This document shows positions 1-5,512 of a stretch of DNA of 6,461 nucleotides, one piece after another; position 1 is the first letter of the stretch; the number at the start of each line of letters is the position of its first letter. The notes below the pieces were generated by a model that was given only the letters and a program-made list of their open reading frames with translations, was not told the DNA's origin and searched no databases. A program made the translations under genes and the position numbers. Origin of the DNA: Planctomycetota bacterium (GTDB lineage: Bacteria; Planctomycetota; Planctomycetia; Pirellulales; Pirellulaceae); the NCBI GenBank assembly GCA_023417165.1, contig JAEZGD010000247.1, positions 1 to 6,461 of the forward strand, given 5' to 3'.

Positions 1-1607
1 TTGCCAGGCCACGGATGCGTGAGCAAGCGTTTGCGCGCGGCGGCGGTCAGCTTCAGCGATTTGCGGCGTGCCTTGCGCGCGAAGCCGTCGAGAAAATGCT
101 CGGCGAGCAAAATGATGTCGTCACCACGGTCACGTAGCGGCGGCATCTCCAACGTCACCACGTTCAAGCGAAAGTACAGGTCTTCGCGAAACTTCTTCTG
201 CCGCACCAGTTCCGCGACGTTTTGATTCGTATCCGCCACCACGCGTGCGTCGGTAGTGATGGGCCCGGAACCGCCCACACGCACCACGACTTTCTCTTCC
301 AGCACGCGCAGCAGCTTGGCCTGGCCGCTGAGGCTCATATCGCCGATTTCATCGAGAAACAGCGTACCGCCGCTGGCGAGTTCAAACTTGCCAATACGCG
401 TTTCGCGCGCGTCGGTGAATGCACCTTTCTCATGCCCGAACAGTTCGCTTTCGAGCAGCGTTTCGGTAATCGCCGCGCAGTTCACGGCGACAAACGGTTC
501 GTTGCGTCGATCGCTAAGCACGTGCACCATGCGGCTGACGACTTCCTTGCCGGTGCCGTTCTCGCCGAGGATCAGCACCGCGAGCGACGTGGGCGCGATG
601 CGGCGAATCGTCGAACGCAGTGCCGCGACCGCTGGGCATTCGCCAATCAGTTCGATCCCTTCCGCCGCTTGCTCGGCCAGTTGATTGCGGCTCTTGAGCA
701 ACTGCGAATACTCTTGCGTTTGCTCGAGCGCGAGCGCCGCATGACTGGCCAGCTCGACCAGCGCCGCTTCATCGTCGTCGCTGAAATTGCCTCCGCGCTT
801 GTTGATGACTTCAAACGCACCAAACAGTTGGCCGTCGTGTCCGCGCAGTGGCACGCACAATAGCGTGCGTGTTTGAAACTTCAGTTGCTTGTCGACCGAG
901 CGATCAATCTCTTCCTGGCCCAGATCGGCATCGACGCGGCGCGTCTCGCCGGTGTGCACGACCTGGCCCACGATGCCAGTGTCGTCGGGAATACGTAGTT
1001 CGTTGTTGGCCACACCCAGGGCAGGGCGGCCCACCAGCTCTTTCTTCGTGCGATCCCACAAAAAGATGCTGGCACGTTCGGCATTGAGCAGCCGCGTCGA
1101 GGCTTCGGCCATTTTGGTCAACAGTTCGTCCATCACCAGCGTCTGTCGCCACTCGGCCGCAATGCTAATGATCGCTTCCAAGCGTTCGATGCGCCGCTCG
1201 CGTTTTTGCTTATCGCGCACCGCAGTCAGCGACGCGTGCAGCAGGTCGGCGATCTCACCCAGCGGCAGCGTGCCTGACGGCTTATAAACCACCAGCAGTT
1301 CGCCGGAAGCTCCACGCGGTTCCAACGGCGTGATGTGCCAAGGACTACGCGAGTAAGGTTGCTCGCTATCGAGGACTTCGGCCAGTTGCTCGGTTGGCAG
1401 CGGTCGATCAGTCCCGGCGATGCTTAGAGCTCGCCAGCGACCTCGTTCGCCACGCACTACCGCCACGAACTCGGCCGAAGTGCCCGAGCGAATCGAGCCG
1501 AGCGCCCGCTCCAAAAATAGAGCCACCGTCGGTTGCCGGGCGGAGGCTTCCAGTAAGAACGCGGCGATGCCGGCCAATTCAGGTGCCTGAGGTCGCGATG
1601 TCGTCAT
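1..1607 (-). CDS. Sigma-54-dependent transcriptional activator, GAF plus AAA+ (C-terminus beyond the window)
   Basis: This gene encodes a bacterial enhancer-binding protein that uses ATP to open promoters held by sigma-54 RNA polymerase. The ATG at 1607 gives 535 codons before the left edge. An in-frame TAG lies at 1638-1640 with no other start codon between, so the start is firm. Residues about 26-130 look like a divergent GAF domain. A short charged helix follows (131-145), then a clearer GAF domain (about 155-297). The AAA+ core begins near 318, with Walker A GENGTGKE (348-355), the sigma-54 contact loop GAFTDA (395-400, consensus GAFTGA), Walker B GTLFLDE (414-420) and arginine-finger segment FREDLYFRL (473-481). 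The sequence stops at HPWPG(N), which in this family precedes the VREL segment and then a Fis-type helix-turn-helix, presumably outside the window. There is no receiver domain, so the signal is probably a small ligand or protein sensed by GAF. The ligand and target genes cannot be told from sequence. Confidence 0.95.
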   Translation of the reverse strand, partial: MTTSRPQAPELAGIAAFLLEASARQPTVALFLERALGSIRSGTSAEFVAVVRGERGRWRALSIAGTDRPLPTEQLAEVLDSEQPYSRSPWHITPLEPRGASGELLVVYKPSGTLPLGEIADLLHASLTAVRDKQKRERRIERLEAIISIAAEWRQTLVMDELLTKMAEASTRLLNAERASIFLWDRTKKELVGRPALGVANNELRIPDDTGIVGQVVHTGETRRVDADLGQEEIDRSVDKQLKFQTRTLLCVPLRGHDGQLFGAFEVINKRGGNFSDDDEAALVELASHAALALEQTQEYSQLLKSRNQLAEQAAEGIELIGECPAVAALRSTIRRIAPTSLAVLILGENGTGKEVVSRMVHVLSDRRNEPFVAVNCAAITETLLESELFGHEKGAFTDARETRIGKFELASGGTLFLDEIGDMSLSGQAKLLRVLEEKVVVRVGGSGPITTDARVVADTNQNVAELVRQKKFREDLYFRLNVVTLEMPPLRDRGDDIILLAEHFLDGFARKARRKSLKLTAAARKRLLTHPWPG

Positions 1608-1650
1608 TTTGGTTGCGCCGCCTGCACGAGTGTCGCACTATCGATACAAA

Positions 1651-1679
1651 ACTATACGGCAGTGTCACCATTTTGACAA
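1651..1679 (-). promoter_or_regulatory. Sigma-70-type promoter of the sigma-54 activator gene
   Basis: On the minus strand TTGTCA (1679-1674) and TATAGT (1656-1651) are separated by exactly 17 bp. Each hexamer is one mismatch from the consensus. The predicted transcription start near 1644 leaves a leader of about 37 nt before the ATG at 1607. This is the best promoter match in the window. It implies the activator is made by the housekeeping polymerase rather than by sigma-54. Not experimentally shown. Confidence 0.6.
1663..1678. promoter_or_regulatory. Inverted repeat TGTCA-N6-TGACA, possible operator
   Basis: A perfect 5-bp inverted repeat with a 6-bp centre covers the -35 hexamer and part of the spacer of the activator promoter. 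A protein bound here would block that promoter, so autoregulation or repression is plausible. Five-bp arms are short enough to arise by chance, and the protein is unknown. Confidence 0.35.
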
Positions 1680-1700
1680 GAATCACGTGTATTCACTTTG

Positions 1701-1735
1701 ACTCACGGGAGCGCGGACGTCCCGCCTACTTTTGC
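1701..1735. repeat. GC-rich dyad with GGACGTCC core, possible dispersed intergenic repeat
   Basis: Within the divergent intergenic region, a GC-rich stretch contains the perfect 8-bp palindrome GGACGTCC (about 1715-1722), flanked by imperfectly complementary GGGA/GCG and CCGCC runs. Its composition differs from the more AT-rich promoter DNA just to its left. The pattern resembles short dispersed intergenic repeats of GC-rich bacteria, but only one copy is visible here, so repeat status is an inference. Confidence 0.25.
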
Positions 1736-1796
1736 CTTGTGGATCCAGTTCCCATCGACCTCACCACTGGCCACTCCCCCTAAGTCTCCACCGGCA

Positions 1797-1837
1797 TCGT
1801 CACTTGCGGCCTCCTTTGTTACACTCGCGAGTTTAAT
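1797..1837 (+). promoter_or_regulatory. Weak candidate promoter region for fabI
   Basis: TCGTCA (1797-1802) and TACACT (1820-1825) are 17 bp apart, each matching four of six consensus positions. A second -10-like hexamer, TTTAAT, sits at 1832-1837 but has no matching -35. Either would start transcription 40-60 nt before fabI. The match is weak and serves mainly to mark where the fabI promoter most likely lies. Confidence 0.3.
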
Positions 1838-1848
1838 GCCAACAGAAA

Positions 1849-1858
1849 AGCGGCCGCT
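1849..1858. repeat. 10-bp perfect palindrome AGCGGCCGCT in the fabI leader
   Basis: A perfect palindrome lies 30 bp before the fabI start, just downstream of the candidate -10 elements. It could be an operator half-buried in the leader or simply a product of GC-rich composition. A related CGGC/GCCG run follows at 1859-1868. Confidence 0.25.
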
Positions 1859-1875
1859 CGCGCCGCTCACGTTCC

Positions 1876-1882
1876 AAGGGAG
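1876..1882 (+). promoter_or_regulatory. Shine-Dalgarno site of fabI
   Basis: AAGGGAG lies 6 nt before the ATG at 1889. It is one of only two convincing ribosome binding sites in the window and fixes the fabI start. Confidence 0.75.
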
Positions 1883-1888
1883 TTCGCA

Positions 1889-2755
1889 ATGGGTTTGTTT
1901 GAAGGCAAGAAGGGTTTGATTCTCGGCGTAGCCAACGATCGCTCGATCGCCTGGGCGATTGCAGAAGAGATCATGAAGCAAGGAGGCGTGTGCGGCTTCA
2001 CCCACCTGCCAGACAAGCCAGAGGACGACAAGAAGAAGAACCATCGCCGCGTGGCCAAGTGCACCGAACAGTATCCCGAACAAACCAAGTTCCTGGTGCC
2101 CCTGAATGTGCAGGACGACGACAACATCAAAGCCGTCATGCAAAAGGCCAAGGAGGAGTTCGGCCAGATCGACTTCCTGCTGCACTCGATCGCGTTCGCC
2201 ACACTCGAAGATCTCAACCGCGACACCATCGAAACCAGCCGCGAAGGCTTCAAGCTGGCGATGGAAATCAGCGCGTATAGCTTGATCGCAGTTTGCAACC
2301 ATGCGAAGGACATCCTCAAGCCGGCAGTGCTCAACGAAAAGAAGGAAGTCGTCGAGCACGGCGCTGCAGTGCTGACGATGACCTACTTCGGCGGCGAGAA
2401 GTGCGTGCCTGGCTACAACGTGATGGGCATCTGCAAGGCCGCGCTCGACTCGTCGGTCAAGTACATGGCCTATGACCTGGGCGCACACGGCATCAAGGTC
2501 AACGCAATCAGCGCTGGTCCGCTGAAGACTCTCGCAGGCAGCGCCGCAGGCGTCAACGAGATGCTGTCGCTCTATGAGCACATGGCGCCGATTTCGCGCA
2601 ATATTTCGCACGAAGATGTCGGCCGCGCCGGTGCGTTCATGCTGAGCGACTGGGCCGGTGGCATCACGGGAGAAATCATGCACGTCGACGGCGGCTATAA
2701 CGCCATGGGCTCGCCCGGCCGCTTGCTAGAGAAGATGCAAGCCGCGTCGAAATAG
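1889..2755 (+). CDS. fabI: Enoyl-[acyl-carrier-protein] reductase FabI
   Basis: FabI catalyses the last step of each fatty-acid elongation cycle in the cytoplasm, the NAD(P)H-dependent reduction of trans-2-enoyl-ACP. It is a 288-residue short-chain dehydrogenase-type protein. The N-terminal nucleotide-binding segment GVANDRSIAWAIA (13-25) is diagnostic for FabI. The catalytic pair is Y176 and K183 in YNVMGICK, matching Y156/K163 of E. coli. Y166 matches the other active-site tyrosine, Y146. NAISAGP (205-211) and HVDGGY near the end are also typical. At the triclosan-sensitive position, E. coli G93, the protein has A102 in HSIAFA, as in the Staphylococcus enzyme, so no resistance is implied. 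It is about 25 residues longer than the E. coli protein (262). The extra residues fall mainly in a lysine-rich segment near 43-55 and near 147-157. A good SD supports the start. It is transcribed away from the sigma-54 activator. Confidence is very high. Confidence 0.97.
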   Translation: MGLFEGKKGLILGVANDRSIAWAIAEEIMKQGGVCGFTHLPDKPEDDKKKNHRRVAKCTEQYPEQTKFLVPLNVQDDDNIKAVMQKAKEEFGQIDFLLHSIAFATLEDLNRDTIETSREGFKLAMEISAYSLIAVCNHAKDILKPAVLNEKKEVVEHGAAVLTMTYFGGEKCVPGYNVMGICKAALDSSVKYMAYDLGAHGIKVNAISAGPLKTLAGSAAGVNEMLSLYEHMAPISRNISHEDVGRAGAFMLSDWAGGITGEIMHVDGGYNAMGSPGRLLEKMQAASK

Positions 2756-2776
2756 CTTTCTCTCGATCAAAAACCT

Positions 2777-2802
2777 AAGCGGGGGAGACGAGTTCCCCGC
2801 TT
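2777..2802 (+). terminator. Strong hairpin between fabI and the Nudix gene (terminator or attenuator-like)
   Basis: AAGCGGGG (2777-2784) and CCCCGCTT (2795-2802) form a perfect 8-bp stem. Two further pairs (G-U, A-U) at the loop side leave a 6-nt loop. It starts 21 nt after the fabI stop and ends 7 nt before the Nudix ATG. There is no downstream T-run, so it is not a classic intrinsic terminator. It could cause partial termination, protect the fabI mRNA 3' end, or affect translation of the next gene. Confidence 0.4.
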
Positions 2803-2809
2803 CGTTCCC

Positions 2810-3187
2810 ATGCCCACGCACATCGCCATCGCGGTTGTCGAACATGCGGGGCAATTTCTGATTGGCCAGCGCCCCGCGCATGTCGCTCTGGCGGGACTGT
2901 GGGAATTTCCCGGCGGTAAGGTCGAGCCAGGCGAATCGCCCGAGGCGGCCGCCGTGCGGGAATGCCTGGAAGAAACCGGGCTGGCCATCAATGTGATCGG
3001 TGCTTACCCGCTGCATGATCACGACTACACACACGATTCGGTGCGTCTGCATTTCTTTCGGTGCAGCGTCGAAAGCGAGCAATTGATCCCCCACCCGCCG
3101 TTCCGCTGGGTCGCGCGCGAGCAAATGGCCAACTATAAATTTCCGCAAGGCAACGACAACCTACTGCGTTTGTTGCTCGCACGCTAA
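2810..3187 (+). CDS. mutT: MutT-like Nudix hydrolase (probable 8-oxo-dGTP diphosphatase)
   Basis: This is a 125-residue single-domain Nudix protein, the usual size for MutT (about 130). The full Nudix box spans residues 36-58: G36, E42, then R50-E51, E54-E55, G57 and L58, the residues that bind metal and position the diphosphate. It is preceded by LWEFPGGK (30-37), the form typical of MutT and close relatives that hydrolyse oxidised dGTP to the monophosphate. The C-terminal RWV...FPQGND segment also fits this subgroup. The likely role is cleansing the nucleotide pool to prevent A:T to C:G mutations. Other pyrophosphate substrates cannot be excluded. The ATG at 2810 is the only start downstream of the fabI stop. 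It lacks an SD at normal distance: a GGGGGAG run lies 22 nt upstream, within the hairpin. Cotranscription with fabI is possible but uncertain. The gene symbol is tentative. Confidence 0.88.
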   Translation: MPTHIAIAVVEHAGQFLIGQRPAHVALAGLWEFPGGKVEPGESPEAAAVRECLEETGLAINVIGAYPLHDHDYTHDSVRLHFFRCSVESEQLIPHPPFRWVAREQMANYKFPQGNDNLLRLLLAR

Positions 3188-3222
3188 GGCTACCCCACCC
3201 CCGAGGCTAGCCAGATCGGCTA
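3188..3222 (+). promoter_or_regulatory. Repeated GGCTA/TAGCC blocks before lutA, possible operator or switch
   Basis: GGCTA occurs at 3188-3192, inside the palindrome GGCTAGCC (3205-3212) and at 3218-3222. The TAGCC at 3208-3212 can pair perfectly with the downstream GGCTA (5-nt loop) or with the upstream one (15-nt loop), so two alternative small hairpins are possible. The last copy overlaps the -10-like element of lutA. Stems of 5 bp are weak, so a DNA operator is as likely as an RNA structure. Confidence 0.3.
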
Positions 3223-3226
3223 TACT
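3221..3226 (+). promoter_or_regulatory. Candidate -10 element of the lutABC promoter
   Basis: TATACT matches five of six positions of the sigma-70 -10 consensus and is followed by an AT-rich run unusual for this window. It would start transcription near 3233, about 30 nt before lutA. No recognisable -35 hexamer lies at 16-18 bp upstream, so an activator or another sigma factor may be needed, or the genes may be read from upstream. Confidence 0.35.
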
Positions 3227-3262
3227 AAAAATCATCCCGCTTCGCTCTCGGTTTCGGTTGCT

Positions 3263-4099
3263 ATGCCTCGCATCGGCCTCTTCATACCCTGCTACATCGA
3301 CCAGCTTTATCCGCAAGTCGGCCTGGCCACGGTCGAAGTGCTCGAACGCCTTGGCGTGGAGGTCGATTATCCCGACGGCCAGACCTGCTGCGGCCAGCCC
3401 ATGGCCAACACCGGCTGCGTCGAGCAAGCCGCGCCGCTGGCCAAGCGGTTCTATCAGATTTTTCAAGACTACGACTACGTCGTCTGCCCGTCCGGCAGCT
3501 GCACGTCGATGGTCCGCAAGCATTACGACGACTACTTCACCAACGTCCCGGCGTTTGCATCGTTCAAGCATCGCGTGTACGAGTTGTGCGAATTCATCGT
3601 CGACGTGCTGAAGATTGAATCGATCGCCGGCCAGTTTCCGCATCAAGTCGGCCTGCATAATAGTTGCCACGGCCTGCGCGAACTGCGCTTAGGCAAGAGC
3701 AGCGAAACGGTCGGACCTGCGTTCAATAAAGCCCGCCATTTGCTGGCCGGCCTGGAAGGGATCCGCTTTTCCGAACTCAGTCGCCCCGACGAATGCTGCG
3801 GCTTTGGCGGCACGTTCGCAGTCAGCGAGGAAGCGGTCAGTTGCATGATGGGCAACGATCGCGTGTTCGATCACGAACAATCCGGTACTCAGGTACTCAC
3901 CGCTAACGACATGTCGTGCCTGATGCACATGCAAGGCCTGATCCTACGGCAGAAGAAGCCGATCCGCGTGCTGCACATCGCCGAAGTATTGGCCGAAGCG
4001 ATGCGTTCGACAGCGAACAGCGGCGCCACCAATGCTCATCGCTTAGCGTCCGATTCACGAAGCCGTGCGGAATCACCCTCGCCGCTAGCGCCAGGTTAA
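3263..4099 (+). CDS. lutA: L-lactate utilisation protein LutA (LldE/YkgE family), two CCG iron-sulfur domains
   Basis: LutA is one of three cytoplasmic subunits (LutABC, also LldEFG) that together oxidise L-lactate to pyruvate. It has two cysteine-rich CCG domains related to HdrB. The first has C10, C42-C43-G44 and C75/C80. The second has C135, C178-C179-G180 (CCGFGGTF) and C219. These are candidate iron-sulfur ligands. MPRIGLFIPC matches the family N-terminus exactly, which supports the ATG at 3263 although no SD is visible. The family core ends near residue 247 (HIAEVLAEAM), close to the usual length of about 240. The remaining 31 residues (248-278) are rich in Ser, Ala and Arg and have no counterpart in E. 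coli YkgE as I recall it. lutB follows after 18 nt with its own SD, so the three genes form one operon. The partner genes make the identification very secure. Confidence 0.95.
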   Translation: MPRIGLFIPCYIDQLYPQVGLATVEVLERLGVEVDYPDGQTCCGQPMANTGCVEQAAPLAKRFYQIFQDYDYVVCPSGSCTSMVRKHYDDYFTNVPAFASFKHRVYELCEFIVDVLKIESIAGQFPHQVGLHNSCHGLRELRLGKSSETVGPAFNKARHLLAGLEGIRFSELSRPDECCGFGGTFAVSEEAVSCMMGNDRVFDHEQSGTQVLTANDMSCLMHMQGLILRQKKPIRVLHIAEVLAEAMRSTANSGATNAHRLASDSRSRAESPSPLAPG

Positions 4100-4103
4100 A
4101 CAC

Positions 4104-4110
4104 GAGGGAG
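4104..4110 (+). promoter_or_regulatory. Shine-Dalgarno site of lutB
   Basis: GAGGGAG lies 7 nt before the ATG at 4118, just after the lutA stop. CCCTCG at 4076-4081, inside the end of lutA, is complementary to CGAGGG at 4103-4108 and could partly mask it until ribosomes finish lutA, which would couple translation. The masking is an inference. Confidence 0.7.
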
Positions 4111-4117
4111 CGCGATC

Positions 4118-5506
4118 ATGGCCGCCACCACCGAAAAATTCTCCCACGCCGACGACGCCGCGCGCTTTGTTGCGAATCACGACCGCGCGAAGTGGCACGA
4201 TCAGGCGTTATGGTTCGTGCGTCAGAAGCGCGACCGCATGGCCAACTCGCTGCCTGAATGGGAGACGCTGCGCGAGACTGCTTCGCAAATCAAAGCCTAT
4301 ACCGTCTCGCACCTGGCCGATCTGCTCGAAGAATTCGAACGCAATGCCACCGCGCTCGGCGTGCATGTGCATTGGGCCAAGAATGCGGCCGAGCACAACG
4401 AAATCGTCCTCGGCATCTTGCAGAAGCACAACGTCAAGCACGTCGCTAAAAGCAAGTCGATGCTTACGGAAGAGTGCCACCTCAATCCCTTCCTCAATCG
4501 CCACGGCATCGATGTCGTCGATACCGACCTCGGCGAGTGGATCGTGCAACTGCGCAACGAACCGCCGAGCCACATCGTCCTGCCGGCCATTCATATCAAG
4601 CGCGAGGAAGTCGGCGAACTCTTCCATGAAAAGATCGGTACCGAGAAGGGCGCATCCGATCCAACCTATTTAACCCGCGCCGCGCGCGGCAAGCTGCGGG
4701 AAGCCTTTATGCAAGCCGACGCCGGCATCACCGGCGTCAACTTCGCCATCGCCGAGACGGGCGGCTTTGTCGTCTGCACCAACGAAGGCAACGCCGATCT
4801 CGGTGCTTCGCTGCCCAAGCTGCATATCGCTTGCATGGGCATCGAGAAGCTCATTCCGCAAGCCAAGCATCTCGGAGTTTTCTTACGATTACTCGCCCGC
4901 AGCGCGACCGGCCAACCCATCACCACGTATTCGTCGCACTTCCATGGCCCCGCGCCCGGCGGCGAGTTGCATGTGGTGCTGCTCGACAACGGACGTAGCG
5001 ACATTTTGGCGAGCGATGAGTTTCGCCGCTCGCTCAATTGCATTCGCTGCGGCGCGTGCATGAACACTTGCCCGGTCTATCGGCGCAGCGGTGGATATAG
5101 TTATCACTCGACAGTGCCAGGCCCGATCGGCTCGATCCTCGCCCCCAGCCGCGATCCGCAGAAATATTACAGTCTGCCGCATGCGTGCAGCCTGTGCGGC
5201 AGTTGCGACGATGTCTGCCCGGTGAAGATCGATATCCACCATCAACTGCTCACGTGGCGGCGTGAGATCGCCGTCGCAGGGCATCTACCATGGACCAAGC
5301 GCGCTGGCATGGTTCTGATGAGCCAGCTGATGCGCCGCCCGTGGCTGTTTCGCCTGGCCGGTTCGCTCGGCCGATTCGCCTTACGTCATTCGCCAAGGTT
5401 TTTGGTCTATAACCGACTCAATCCGTGGGGCAAGCAGCGCGATCTGCCGCCACCACCGAAGCAAACCTTCCAGCAGTTATACAAGCAGCGTCGTTCCCAG
5501 CCTTAG
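4118..5506 (+). CDS. lutB: L-lactate utilisation iron-sulfur protein LutB (LldF/YkgF family)
   Basis: LutB is the large electron-transfer subunit of the LutABC lactate-oxidising system. It has 462 residues against about 475 for the B. subtilis and E. coli proteins, so it is complete. Residues about 60-300 form the LUD domain, with KSKSMLTEE (111-119) and NFAIAETGGF (208-217). Two ferredoxin-like 4Fe-4S motifs follow: C308, C311, C314, C318-P and C357, C360, C363, C367-P. The C-terminal part (about 385-462), with NPWGKQRDLPPPP near 435-447 and a following aromatic/basic tail, matches the LutB C-terminal domain (formerly DUF3390). No signal peptide or convincing membrane segment is seen, so it is probably cytoplasmic. 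Electrons from lactate presumably pass through the two clusters to an acceptor such as the quinone pool. The acceptor is not identified here. Strong SD; the lutC start lies 6 nt beyond its stop. Confidence 0.97.
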   Translation: MAATTEKFSHADDAARFVANHDRAKWHDQALWFVRQKRDRMANSLPEWETLRETASQIKAYTVSHLADLLEEFERNATALGVHVHWAKNAAEHNEIVLGILQKHNVKHVAKSKSMLTEECHLNPFLNRHGIDVVDTDLGEWIVQLRNEPPSHIVLPAIHIKREEVGELFHEKIGTEKGASDPTYLTRAARGKLREAFMQADAGITGVNFAIAETGGFVVCTNEGNADLGASLPKLHIACMGIEKLIPQAKHLGVFLRLLARSATGQPITTYSSHFHGPAPGGELHVVLLDNGRSDILASDEFRRSLNCIRCGACMNTCPVYRRSGGYSYHSTVPGPIGSILAPSRDPQKYYSLPHACSLCGSCDDVCPVKIDIHHQLLTWRREIAVAGHLPWTKRAGMVLMSQLMRRPWLFRLAGSLGRFALRHSPRFLVYNRLNPWGKQRDLPPPPKQTFQQLYKQRRSQP

Positions 5507-5512
5507 GCCCGC

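Noticed and set aside
222..863. Plus-strand open frame of 213 codons opposite the activator
   Set aside because: The minus strand here encodes the GAF/AAA+ domains with clear motifs. The plus frame has no recognisable features and is a shadow.
1793..1809. Possible sigma-54 -24/-12 promoter (GGCATC...TTGC) before fabI
   Set aside because: GG and GC are separated by 11 bp rather than the required 10, and sigma-54 promoters are strict about this spacing.
1703..2683. Long minus-strand open frame of 326 codons opposite fabI
   Set aside because: It lies antisense to a highly conserved enzyme gene, has no family-like motifs, and its openness follows from the codon bias of the opposite strand.
2756..2809. 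fabI and the Nudix gene are in the same frame with no stop between them except the fabI TAG, suggesting a readthrough fusion
   Set aside because: An 18-codon gap without stops in a GC-rich region is expected fairly often by chance, and no readthrough signal is evident.
3161..3670. Minus-strand open frame of 169 codons opposite the start of lutA
   Set aside because: It overlaps the conserved CCG-domain coding region and lacks recognisable protein features.
4208..4627. Minus-strand open frame of 139 codons opposite lutB
   Set aside because: Antisense to the conserved LUD domain; no motif or ribosome site supports it.
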